From: Amoebophrya sp. A120
Lineage: Eukaryota; Sar; Dinophyceae; Syndiniales; Amoebophryaceae
DNA length: 64,000 nt
Reading direction: 5' to 3'
Assembly: GCA_905178155.1 (NCBI GenBank)
Contig: CAJINV010000001.1
Location: 7,323,794 to 7,387,793 of the forward strand
Shown: one piece after another, positions 50,448-61,699 of the stretch
Layout: each line of letters begins with the position of its first letter
Position numbering within the stretch: position 1 is the stretch's first letter
The notes under the pieces: generated by a model
What the model was told of the DNA's origin: nothing
Databases searched by the model: none
Seen by the model: the letters and a program-made list of their open reading frames with translations, nothing else
Translations under genes and position numbers: made by a program

Positions 50448-52969
50448 TCACGGTGCCTTGACTTCGGCCAATGAGACATCGGACTCGACCGGCGGGGCGC
50501 CGGCAATGTGCGCCAACTGCTTCTATCACACAGAAAAAAGCTGGCAGGTCATATTTGTAATGCAAAAATAAATAGACAAAAAAACTTGTATCGCGTATCC
50601 TAAACAGCATGCTATGAGGCCGCCCATGACAGATCTCTCTGCGTATTTATTTTTGCATTACAAATATGCCCTGCCAGTTTTTTTCTGTGGGATAGCTTCA
50701 GATACGCACTGAGGTGAGTCAAGCCGTCCCCCAAGAACCGCTTGCGCTCGGAGACGAAGTCAACTGCGGTCCGCAACTCCCTCCGTCGCTTTTTCAAGTC
50801 CAGCTGTTTCTGCAGCAATTCCTCTTGCTCGTTCAGCTGGTGCGTTTTCTCGAGCGCCAACTTCGCACTCTTCTCTGAAAACACCGCTCGGAGCGAACTG
50901 GTGAAAGTCAGAACAATGGGTATAGAATTTCGCTGTTTTCCAACTTTCGTTTCCCCATTGACATACAAAAATAATGCACCAGCTAACACTCACTACGATG
51001 TAGCAAAATAAAAACACACTTCTTACTCGAGCGATTTGTTCTCCTCGGCTTGCAACTGCGTGAGTTCGCTCTTCAGTCGGGTCAGCATGCTCTCGCCCTC
51101 TTTGTCCTGTTCCGGCTCCTTAGCCCAGCTCATGTCCTTTTCCATGGCTACTGGGTCGTACTTCGTCTTTTTCGCCGACGTTTTGCTGCTTTTCTTTGCG
51201 TGCTTCTGCAACTTGCTCGTCCCATGTCTCAACATTTCCGTCCCAGCATTACTCCTTCCGGCTTCTTCTTGTTTTTTCTTGTCCGCCTTGATGGCGTGAT
51301 GGTCGTCGGACCTTCGCACGGAGAGAAAGCTCGTTGCACCGGCTCCTCCTGCTTGGTTGGCGGCGAGCAGGCTTTGCTGCTGCTCTTTTTGCCCCGCTTC
51401 GGCGTCGAACACGGGTGGCGCATCCGCACGCATCTCGGATGGCAAGACGCTTTGCACCGGCTCCGTCGGCGCTTCGTGCTGGATGTCGGTGCTCTTCATG
51501 TCCAACCGCAACAAATCCACCTCCGGTGCCCTGCTCGCCTCGCTGATGTCCCGAGTTTCACTGTCAATCTTGCTCGCAAAGTCCGCGCCGGTAATCACCT
51601 TTTTCTGCAGCGCCCCGATGATTTTGCGCAACCCGTCGTCCTCCGCGAGAATCTGTACATGTGTAGAAAAGTACAAAGAAGTGGTTGAAAAAACCCTCTT
51701 CTACCTTTTTGTTCGGTTATTTCTCGTCAAAAAATGGCGGATCAGACATGAAGAAACACGACCACGAGCAACAACCAGAAGACAAATAAGTACTTACCTG
51801 CTGCCCCTGCACTTGCAAAATTTCGCTATCTTTCACCAACGCGTTATTCTCCTTCCGCAGCTCCTCGTTCTGTTTCCGTACCTCCTCGATCTCGGCCTTT
51901 TCCACCTGCAACTTCTTCTCCAGCTCGGCTTTGCTCCGTTCCAGTCGCGACCGGTCGTGGGTGGCCAGCTGCGCGATCCGAGCATTATCAAATGCAAAAG
52001 TGTCTGGGTCTGGAAGGTTGGAACTTGTGATGCTAACTTTGGACGCTAAAACAATCTGTATTGCATGACCAGCAAGAGGAGTCTAGTTTGTGCTACGCGG
52101 GGAGGGCGTTTGTCATGCGGAGTAGGCATCAGGAAGCCCTCTAAAAATATGTGAAGATGCTAGGTCGTGCATTACAGACATCCTGGGTCATGCAAAACAT
52201 GCATGACAAATCTCAAAATCTTCCTGACCCAGACATTTTTGCATTTGATAAGCATTCAGCTTCAACACTTCCACCTGCATCTTGTTCACCGTCTCGGTTT
52301 ATCAAATGTAAAAATGTCTGGGTCTGGAAACTTGTGATGCTGGGCGGCGTCTCATGATGAGGCCACAAATGCTGGCTCAGCATGACAAGTTTCTGAGCTT
52401 CTAGGTGTTGCCTATTCTGCATGACAAACTGCGTTTCTGCATCACAGAAAAATGCAGCTCTTGGGTAACGTGCATGACAGATTTAAGAGTCATGCCAGAC
52501 AAGCATGACAAACATGCATTCTTCCAGACCCAGACACTTTTGCACTTGATACGGTTGCCGGCGTCATCACCGTCTTCACGTCGGGTAGCTCCGCGTCGAC
52601 TTTGGTGAGTGTCAAACTTGCAGACGAGGTTGAGGCAGAGGACGCGGCACTGGAGCTGGCCCCATTAGTGGCAGACTTTCGCTGCTTACCTTGTTGCTGG
52701 GCCGCGTGGTTCAGGTTCTTGTTGTTGTTGGCTACAACATTCGAAGAGCTGTTCTTTGCCTTCCTCGTCTTCTTGTCCGCCTCACTGGTGCCGCTTGTTG
52801 CCGCGAGCCCGAAATTTTTCTTGCTCCTTTGCACTTTTGTGGTCGTCCCTGACGTGGTGCGAAGGGCAGTGGCTGAAGAAGTAGACGCAAGAGCTCCGAC
52901 ACTCGCCACGAGCGCAGCGGTTCGCGGCGCCAGCCGCAGGCATCGGCTCGACGATGAAATTGCGACCAT
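50448..52969 (-). CDS. Coiled-coil protein with possible N-terminal targeting sequence
   Basis: Exons 52969-52552, 52294-52251, 51980-51798, 51652-51027, 50897-50695 and 50518-50448 give 514 residues after removing introners A3, A2 and C1 and two GT-AG introns; every junction keeps frame. The N-terminus MVAISSSSRCLRLAPRTAAL has Arg/Ser/Ala and no acids, like a mitochondrial or signal-type leader. Ala/Ser/Asn-rich disorder follows. A strong coiled coil (LEKKLQVEKAEIEEVRKQNE and downstream) fills about 155-215. A Lys/Ser-rich linker (about 250-400) and another coiled coil near 420-490 complete it. No family recognised. The extreme C-terminus (QLAHIAGAPPVESD...) exists only if introner C1 is spliced out. 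Confidence 0.75.
50524..50694. mobile_element. Introner C1
   Basis: 171 bp. Left end TATCACACAGAAAAAAGCTG, right end ...CTGTGGGATA; the inverted repeats extend about 50 bp with mismatches, so most of the element can fold into one hairpin. The perfect 5-bp repeat GCTTC lies at 50519-50523 and 50695-50699. Removal with one copy joins AYLK to QLAHIAG in phase 1. Only copy of its family in the window. Confidence 0.88.
51986..52250 (+). mobile_element. Introner A2
   Basis: 265 bp. Ends TATCAAATGCAAAAGTGTCT and ...GCATTTGATA. The perfect 5-bp repeat AGCAT lies at 51981-51985 and 52251-52255. Removal joins KLNA to RIAQLA in phase 0. Confidence 0.92.
52300..52551 (+). mobile_element. Introner A3
   Basis: 252 bp. 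Ends TATCAAATGTAAAAATGTCT and ...GCACTTGATA. The perfect 5-bp repeat CGGTT lies at 52295-52299 and 52552-52556. Removal joins MTPAT to ETVNKM in phase 1. Its left half closely matches A1. Only a 44-nt exon separates it from A2. Confidence 0.92.
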
Positions 52970-53979
52970 TAGTTGGGCACCGCGGTCCTTTCTTTGCACA
53001 ACAGAAGTAATGATCACACGACTACGGCGCGAACTCTCAGTCCGTTGTGTAACCTACATCTGTCATCTGCACCCGATCGGCGTGCGAAGACAACCGATCC
53101 CCTAGTTCGCTTCGAGTTCGACCGGTCAGACAGTACTTTTCTTCTCTTTGCTTGAACTGCCCTGCAGCTTCTCTTTCAAAGAGCCCCTTCATCGTTTTGC
53201 AGACATCCTTCTACTAACTACCTTGTTAGCAACTCTCGTTTTATGCCGATGCCGCCTTTCATGCTCGCGCCGCGTGTCTCTCGCATTCTTGGTGGGCAGT
53301 AACTTCTTCAACTCAGATGCAGGTACAACACTGAACCCTGGTCGGAATGCAAGAGAGCGATAGCACGAGACGTCGTCGGCATCCAGACGACACCCACGCA
53401 GAGGACACATCCAAAATGCAGCCTGTAGTGCCGCAGTTTGTGTTTTTCTTTTTGGTTTCGTCATTTCATTGCGTATTTTACAAGCAGTTGCGTACTACAT
53501 TTCATGTTCATCGCTGCGTATACATTCGATTGCAAAGTCCCGGTTTGGCGAACCAGACTCTGCTCAACACGGCTCGACCACCTTCGGTTTTGCTATCACT
53601 GAAGCGCTCTTTGTCTCCTACACGCTTCCTGCAACCGAGCCGCTCATTCATTCAAAGCATAGCAGATACCATCAACCGTGCACAGTAATTGACACCAACT
53701 ACCTGTATGCCAAATCATAGATAAAGTAAAAGCAAGAGAAACCGACATGCTGCCGATGTGCAAGCACACTGTGCTATGTTTCTGTTTGGAAGTTCTTTGC
53801 AAAAAGTTCTGACCTTTGTAGTGTTTGTGTTTCTACTTAACATCATTGTGTTTCTGTTTCTAAGATTCAATAGTTTCTAAACTCGATGAAATTCATCAGT
53901 TTCCTGACCAGGCGACGGCTCTATTTTTCGTTTTAATTTCTTCACACCCGACTCAGCCAGAGAGATCGCGATCTCCTGC
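52970..53979. other. Intergenic, about 1 kb
   Basis: Between the coiled-coil gene start and the CFAP100 stop codon. Nothing recognised. Confidence 0.45.
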
Positions 53980-56900
53980 TCACACCGGCTGCCGGGGTTT
54001 CTTGTCGTAGGGCACGCCGTTCCGGTCGAGGTAAATGCCGAAGACCTTTGCGTCCTTTTCCCGCTCCAGCTCGTCGTAATCGATCTTCTCCACCTTGCGC
54101 TGAACCATCAGTGGCTGCGACCGGAACATTATTTGCTTTCCAACCTTCTTGTGCACCGGTGCCTGCGACCGCAGCAAACTCTCCTTCAGACGCTTTTCCC
54201 GCTCCCGTGCGTGCGCCTCTATGCGGGCCTGTCGCACCCGGTCGCGACGGTCGCGCTCCTGAAAAATTTGCGAGATCAATGCAGCTCCGATTCCGAATAG
54301 CGTTGATGTTCAAAAAAGTGATCGCCCTAGTATGTGCTTACAGCTGAACCGAGATTGAAGACGAATCGCATAATATGTTCATCTTCGACATAAATCCGGC
54401 TCACAAGATTCATGTAAGTACAACTCGTACCTTTTCTTTTTCTAATCTGGGCACGAGATCCTTGTCCCCTTGCACTTCTTCGTTATCCAGCGTTCCAAAT
54501 AATTCCTCGAGCTTGTTCTCGATCTGGCTGAGCATCTGCAGGGGGTCTCGTGCCTCGGTATCGAACCCGCACACTTGAAATACGCCCAGGACCTGGAGTT
54601 TATTCATTGTTTCTTCGGTAATAAATCGAAGCAGCGTGCTCCACGCGGCCTTATTAGTGCAATGAAAACTGATACTACCAGATTTCTGATACTACGTACC
54701 AGAAATCACCAACTCCTTCAAAAAACGCTCAAGTGAGTACTTACCTCCGCACTGAGGTCCGCAAGCAACTGTGCTTGGCTGACCTCCTCTGCTCCCTCCT
54801 CTTTGGGCTGTTCTTCTTTCTCCTCCTTTCCTGCCCGCCCCTTGCGTGCGTTCTCGATCTCCTGCAAAGCCTGTGCACATTTCTGCTTCTTCTCCAGTAT
54901 TTGCTTTTCCGTGTTCTCGATGCCCTCCTTTAATGCGTGGGTTTTCGCCTCCATCACCCGCCTTGCCTCCTCAAACTTTTCCTCGATCTCTTCCATAGCC
55001 TGCGATAAAATCGTGCGACATTTCAACACCATCACGACGACCACAGGTGGTTTCATTATCGACGCTATCATTTCATCTACTTCATGCAGGTAACATTAGC
55101 TGCAAACTCCTCCGGCAACAACAGAAACCACAAAACATGTACCTCTTCTGTCTCTTGGGCATTCTGGATGAGAAACAGATTCGCTTCCTCCAAATTCGTG
55201 AAGATGTCCAGAAGATGCTTCGGCTCCTTAAAATACAGCTCCTGTTTTGTCAGATATAGGAATGCTAGATGCAGGCACTGAATTCTTTTGTACTCGTTTT
55301 TCCCACCGTGCGGAGCTGCATAATTCCTTGCAACAACAATGTCGCTGGAGAAGAAAAATGTGCAATAACAATACGTCATCTTCGTCCTGGGGGGGCTGCC
55401 TTGGAAGAACGTCTTCTGTGTATTCCCTCTCCAGGACCTCCTGGCCTGGGTGGTATTTTTTCTTCAGTTTTTTTCGTTTGTTCTCAATATCGTTCCGCCG
55501 ATCCTCTGCTTTCGCCTGGAGCATCGACTCCTCTTTTTTCGACAGTTTCTTCCCCTTCTTCATAGCCTCCACGAACGGGTCGGGAATGCTATCTTCGTAT
55601 ATCTGGTGTGTGAGTTGTGGGACTCGCAATGAAAATTTCAATTTCAGAAGCTCGTCAAGCTCTCATCAAGAACATCAATTCAATGCAAAGCTTGCAGCTT
55701 TTGTATTTCTTCATCTACATTTTGGCCCAGCAAAGAAAAATAGTACCGCTAGCTCAGCCTTTATTCTCGCTTCTATGTCGTCGTTGCGCTTGTTCATCCA
55801 GATGTTCTTCTTGCGCTCGGCTTCCCTGCAAATTTTGTTCATTAACCTTTGTCTTGAATTTTTCGAAAGAGCCTGTCTCCCTCAGTCTCGAAAGAAGACT
55901 TATTTCAAAGCAGCACTAATAAGTTTGATCTCCCCCAGTAATGTCAAAATATCTATATATCAAAAACCGTTATATACAATCTTCTAAGCTCCGCCTGCTT
56001 CTGCTTCCACTCCACTGGCGTCAAGTGGTCTAGGAACTTGCGAAATTTGACGCACTCTTCCTTTTGCTCCTTGTACTTGGAAATCTCAGACTGAATCTGC
56101 GCAATTTTTCCCCGTAGGTGCTTGATCTTCTGAAGCCGCTCCTGCTTCACTTTCGTCATCTCCTCCGCGTGTCGCATGGCTTTGTGCGCTTTGGCGTCGT
56201 TCGCTTGCAGAAACGTATCGAACCTCGTAACCTGAATCAAAATCGATGGCGAATACCGAAAGGTGAAGATGATCAAGAGTGATGCTACGTTCATGCAGCC
56301 ATCAGAACCTGATCAAGAGTGGAGGTGGACTGAAAAAAAGGTGTAAAGAGTACGTCTTCATCCAACATCTGTTGGGATTTTTTCAAGGCCGTTTCCTTTG
56401 CGCGCGCCTTCTCGTCGAGCTTCAGGATCTCCGCCTTCTTCACGTCGAGTGACATTTGTACCTTGAAAACAATAGTGTTTTTATTTTCGTCGGAGCCAGA
56501 AAATAAACCTCTTTTTTTTCGAAGAACGATTATGCTGTCACGAAATCATGCGCACCGCAGGCACGGTGGAGACCGCCCAGCAAATGCTGATGCTCCAGCG
56601 CTTTGCAAATCATCTTCAGAAAAAAAGAATGACGCGTGCGCTTCTTAAGGTGAGCGATCAAAGCCTCCCACATTCAGAAATAAAAAAAGAAGTCCTATAC
56701 TTTCTTACCAGGAACATTTCTCTTTTCTTTGCAACGAAGTCCGTGGTATTTTCCCTTTCTCTCGGGACCGCCTTCTTGTCTATTACCTCGTGCTTTCCGG
56801 CCTCCTCTTTTTTGCCGCCTTCTTCGCGGAGTCGCTTCGACGGGATAAGCCGGCATGACGCAGTTTTCTTCTCCCACACCTTCTGATTTTTCTTCAGTTC

Positions 56901-57020
56901 GCGCTCCTCGGCTTTCCTGCGCTTCTCCTCTTCACGGAGCAGAAATATCTCTTCGTCAGGCGGTAGCCGGAACGGGTTCTCCACCGTCACGTGCGCGGAG
57001 GAGGAGGACGCAGACGCCAT
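53980..57020 (-). CDS. CFAP100: Cilia- and flagella-associated protein 100 (CCDC37 / MIA1)
   Basis: Ten exons (57020-56709, 56461-56354, 56329-56309, 56231-55978, 55825-55747, 55602-55375, 55241-55143, 54999-54745, 54649-54431, 54258-53980) join in frame to 617 residues, close to the roughly 600 usual for this family. CFAP100 with CFAP73 forms the modifier-of-inner-arms complex that regulates inner dynein arms on axonemes. Diagnostic parts: N-terminal NPFRLPPDEEIFLLREEEKR; DUF4200-like coil (VQMSLDVKKAEI, FLQANDAKAHKAM, FLDHLTPVEW); LYFKEPKHLLDIF followed by NLEEANLFLIQNAQETEE; and the C-terminal SQAPVHKKVGKQIMFRSQP. Exon 3 is a 21-nt microexon encoding STSTLDQ. All introns use GT-AG and none holds an introner. 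The gene implies a motile flagellated stage. Confidence 0.92.
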
Positions 57021-58247
57021 TTTGCAGAACGCCCGGCGTCACGGACTTGCAGACTCCGGTAGGCAAAAACGGCTTTCTGGCCACCTAGTATGTATGATCT
57101 GCTGTGTGCTGTGTGCTCTGTGATTCTTCCGTCTTCCCGAAAAACTACTTTCAGCGGGTGCTGTCCCCTGCGCCGCTACGACATGGCTGTTTTTACCCTG
57201 CTGGGAACTCTGCGGAAGGATTCCGCGACAGCTGCCGGCGTGCACCTCTACTACCGGGCACAACAAGATTACGCCGCTCTTCCTCTGTCTAGAGGGCCTC
57301 GTCTACGCTAGAGAATTTCGATGTAGTGAAGTCCGTGCATGGATCAAGAAAAGAAAAAAAACGAATGGCGGACGATATTAACGATTGTCATACCATAGCA
57401 ATCAATGCCGATGCTCCATGAGAAAAACCCGCACCATCTCTCTCGCTCCGCGGAATCCGGAGATGCTACCGTGCGACATTTCCCTCGACGACAACTCCCT
57501 CTTCGAGATGGTACGAACGCACCACGATCGGTCCTTGGCATTGATGGTGCTCTCTGAACGATTTGATAACGACCACTTTCTTTCCCAGATGCCACGCAAG
57601 GAAGTGAGTCGTCGGTGGGAATCCGAAACAAAAAACACAATGAACGGCATCGACCGCAACACTACCCGGGGCGGCCCTACAACATGCTAAACATCAATCT
57701 CGTGTACTCATGTTGTCGGCCATCTGACAGCGCGAGTTGTACAGTCATGCGGGGTAGCTGTTTGTGCGTGAAGTTACTGGGGAGAAAGTCGATACACTCG
57801 GGGGCGGGAAAACCACAGAAAAGAAGAACTCCTGGCGTCTTACTAGGTATAGGCAGCGACATACTCTTCATACTTTTGATGTTCCGAATACTTCTCACTT
57901 GTTCGTCTTCGCGTGCGACACACTTCTTTCAATGCAGACTGCATACGAAAGGTAGCGGCGCGCGGTTAAAACCAAAATGACGGCAAGGATGTGCGGTTAG
58001 TCCATGCTGAATAGAAGTACATACATATCTTTCCAGGATTGATGTTGTTTTTCGCAGAAACGAACTTCACGTAGTATTCAGAATCGATATATTTGAAAGA
58101 TCGCAAAAAGTCAACTAGAATTAGTTCTGCAGAGCGCTACTCCCTCGGCGAGCCGCATCCTTGACAGCGGGCGGACTGGCGAGCAATCGGCTCCTGCTGG
58201 CTGCGCGGGGAGGGGGACGGGGCCGGCTTCTTCTCGCAAATTAGAAC
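57021..58247. other. Intergenic, about 1.2 kb
   Basis: Between the CFAP100 start and the transporter stop codon. No gene or repeat supported. Confidence 0.5.
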
Positions 58248-61200
58248 TCAAGCATTGCTTGCCATCAGCCGCTGAGCTTCCTCGTCCTGCTCTTCCTCCG
58301 CATGGCTACTGTGCTTCGTGCGCCGCGTTAAAGCATCTTGCCCAGCTTCTGCATCGCGAACAGGACCTGCAGATTTGGTCCCGTACTTATATCGATGCCA
58401 CCAAGACCCCTTTACGCCATCGTCGTCGTCGTTCAAGAGAACTTCTTGCTGGGTCGCATTCGGGATGAAGTACGGCAACATTACCAGGGAAAACATCGGC
58501 AGCACCGTGCCGATCACGCTTGCAAGCCACAAATTACCGAACTCCCCCGCTGTAATGAATAAATTTTCACAGGATAGGTATAGAAGGTTCGTTGTCAAAA
58601 GTGTGCGCAGGCACCGGAAATTTTTGATAGATGAGCATGCCTGGTTTTGACTGCCGAAACTTGAATATACTACAAATAAATAGGCACCATTGACCAGCCT
58701 GTGCTCAAATGCAACGCGTCAGTACCGTCTTTTTTGCTGCCGTCGGGCTGCACGTGAAGGGCTTCTAGAACGTAGGCGCCGAAAATCTGCCCCACTCCAT
58801 TGCCGATGTTGTGACAACCTGAGAGTATCATGCCCTCCTATGTCACAGAATGAATGAGCAAGTTAGTTAATAGCTCAATCAGAATTTGCATTTCGCATTC
58901 TCCATAGAATAGAATAAGACTACTTTTTTCGGAACAACCGAACCAACAAGCACTGGAACTACTCCATTTTCGTGGTAGTACGTCGAAATATTAAGTAATT
59001 TCGTTGCGTACCAGCGAGCAGCGCATACATGGTCGCTTCGCAGCCCTTGGGACAGAGTTGAGACAGCAGGACCACGCCAGGTAGCCACATCCACTGATGC
59101 ACGATTGAGAGGATGACCGAGCCGCCCAGGATAAACAAGTGGTCGGGGATCCCCAGCACGTGCTTGCTGACCCGTGTAAACACCAAGATCCCCAACAGCG
59201 CAAACACGCACTGCGCGACGTTGGCCACCATGAAGAGCTTGTGATAGCGCCACGTCTTCAGGCGCTGGTTGTAGATGAGCATCCCCACCAGGTTGAACAC
59301 CGACGCGACGATCCCGATGCCGGTGGTATAGAACCAGATGCTGAAGTGCGGTCCGTCCGGGTACTCCTCTTCGGAGTCTGTGAAGAAGTAGAAAGTCGCG
59401 CCCTCGATGCTCATCGACATGGCGGTCTGCAGGAACTATCCTGAGTAAAAACGTACCCACACCAGAGTCAGGATGGGGATTTTGCAACACAAACCTAGGA
59501 CTTTTGTGAGTCACGCATCACAAGCTGCAGTCCGTAGCGTGGTGCAGGTTCGCAAGGCCAGCTGCATCAGAAATCCATCTGCTCATCCTGTTTACAGCAT
59601 TACAAATTCCAAAACACGACTCGAAATGGCTCTCCTGCGGATGCGCATTACAAGTCTTCCTGTCTTTGCAAATCTGCATTACAACTCTGGTGTGGGTACG
59701 TTTTTACTCAGGGTAGGAACGTGAAAAAGTTCATGTTCGCGATGGCCGGCGAACAGAACAGCTGGAAGCAGATATCCTGATTAAAAACGTCCCCACACCA
59801 GAGTCAAGTTGGCAAATCTGCTAGACAAATCACACAGCTTTGGTTGTTTGGCATGACAAGTTTGTCCTCGTAGTGTAATCCTGTTTCGCTAGCTCAGAAG
59901 CATTACACATCTAGCCTACCATGCTGATTCTAGCATCACAAATTCCAAAACACGTAGAGAAAACGGAAATGCTTCTCATAGGGCTCCGCATGAGAAACTT
60001 TTTTGGCATGCAGATTTGCACGACAACTCTGGGGTGGGTACGTTTTTACTCAGGATAGCAGAAGAGGGCCATGACGGACACGCAGATGGCGAACCCAAAG
60101 TTCGCTCGCGTGGAGAGGCTCTCCATCAAACCGCTGCCGACCAGCGCTAGTGCGCAGAACCCCATGAAAAAGGACAAAAACACCAACTCGGGAGCAACGC
60201 GCCTTGTTGTTTTTTCATTCGAGCGGCGAAGCGACGAATTATTTGCTCCGGGCGAAGAAGATGCTGCTGGGTACAAATTTATAATTTCAGAAGTACTAGT
60301 CCCGCCGTGTGGATGAACAGGAACGCGACGGGAATCCTCGGCATCTGCGGAAGGCTCGGCCGCGGAAGTTCCAATTCCTGTGTGCGGCCGCTCGTGCTGC
60401 TGCTGTTGCTCTTGGTCCACTCGCGGTTCCACTTGTTCGCCGTCGTCTTTGCGCTCCTGCAGCCAGTTGCGAAACAACGGGTAGAGCATCAGGGAAGACA
60501 CAAACAATACGACGACCGACGGGAAGAACGGCCCGAGATTTTCCAAAACGTAGCCGATGGTAAGCGTCCCGAGAAAAGCCCCGATGCTGATGCCGCCCCA
60601 CACGAACGTCATCAGGTCAGGACCGTGCTCCGGGCGCTCGCGCATCGCCTCGGCGTACCGTGCCTCGGTGAGCAGGTCGCACACGCTCACTTGCAGGTAC
60701 GCCGTGAAGTAACAGAACACAAACAGGTTGAGCGGCAAGTAGTTCGGGAGTGCCGAATGATCGGCTTTGGACCCCAATTCGTAGTGCAGAAGCCCCTGCA
60801 CACCGACGTAGCCGGAAGCGCACATGGCCACCAGGGTGACCAGCACCATGTAACTGTTTTTGTGGTAGCCGAAAATCGGGCACCGGTCCGACAGCACGCC
60901 AAACAGCGGCTTGAGCGCCCAGGGCGCCAGCGTGACGGCCTTGTAGATCTGGATCCGCGGCCCGGAAACCTGGTAGAACTTCAGCGCAAAGTCGATGGAC
61001 GTGGCCAGGTAGCTAAAGACGAACCCCTTCAACACGTGCTATCAATTGTAAAAATGTCTGGGTCTGGAAGAGTCATGCTGTTTCTGCATGACGCAGAAGG
61101 TCTGGCATGGAAGCTCTGGCATCACAGCTTTCGAGAAGCCCCTGCGATGCCGAATCCGCATGACAAATCCCTGACTTTGGTGACAGAAAGTGGGAACTTT

Positions 61201-61699
61201 TGCTGCCTATGCATGAGAGATTTTTCTGTGTTCTGAAATGCGCATCACAAGTTTGTACTCTTCCAGACCCAGACATTTTTACATTTGATACGTGCTGGGA
61301 CAGTACCAGAATGGCGCAAAGCCGCCAGCCGTACGTGTCTACCAGCAGCTGCAGCCAGGACGTCAACCGCGCGAACTGCGCCACCGGATCCAGATACCGC
61401 AGCCACGGCACCAGTTCATCTTCTTTCCCCTTCATTTCCCTCGTCCCCGACTGCCCGTGTTCTTGTTCGCCGCCGAGGCTCTGCCTACTGCTCGCGGACG
61501 CCGCGGCGTGCGGTCCGCGGCTGTCGCGGCCGTCTTCGAACGCATCCCCCTCCGCAATGGTCGGATCGACAGCGAAGTTGTGATACTGGCTAGTAGTACT
61601 CCGCGTCAAAACCGACCCGGACTCGGTCGACGAGCGCCCGCCGTCTTTCGGCTTCGCGACTACAGTCGGGAGCAGCTCCTCGTCGTCCGAGGCCACCAT
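58248..61699 (-). CDS. Folate/biopterin transporter (FBT/BT1) family membrane protein
   Basis: Exons 61699-61291, 61034-60058, 59767-59716, 59431-59012, 58818-58726 and 58549-58248 give 750 residues after removing introners A4, B4 and B3 and two GT-AG introns; every join keeps frame. FBT proteins are 12-helix MFS carriers for folates or pteridines. Family hallmarks: WALKPLFGVLSDRCPIFGYH (loop after helix 2), the CDLLTEARYAE segment, YFFTDSEEEYPDGPHFSIWF, MYALLAGCHNIGNGVG and the last helix pair around GNLWLASVIGTVLPMFSLVM. A long Gln/Glu/Ser-rich cytosolic loop splits the two halves (about 340-420), and the N- and C-termini are acidic and disordered. The true substrate is not fixed by sequence, since apicomplexan and plant members vary. 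Confidence 0.88.
59437..59715 (+). mobile_element. Introner B3
   Basis: 279 bp. Ends TATCCTGAGTAAAAACGTAC and ...TTTTTACTCAGGGTA (one change from GATA). The perfect 5-bp repeat GGAAC lies at 59432-59436 and 59716-59720. Removal joins NFFTF to LQTAMS in phase 1. Reads along its length as the reverse complement of B2. Confidence 0.92.
59773..60057 (+). mobile_element. Introner B4
   Basis: 285 bp. Ends TATCCTGATTAAAAACGTCC and ...ACTCAGGATA. The perfect 5-bp repeat GCAGA lies at 59768-59772 and 60058-60062. Removal joins ALFC to FQLFCS in phase 0. A 52-nt exon separates it from B3. Confidence 0.92.
61040..61290 (-). mobile_element. Introner A4
   Basis: 251 bp. Ends TATCAATTGTAAAAATGTCT and ...ACATTTGATA. 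The perfect 5-bp repeat CGTGC lies at 61035-61039 and 61291-61295. Removal joins VLSQH to VLKGFVF in phase 1. The GCATCACAAGTTT motif that is next to the left end in A1-A3 (as its complement) is next to the right end here, suggesting the opposite orientation. Internal similarity to the other copies is lower. Confidence 0.9.
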
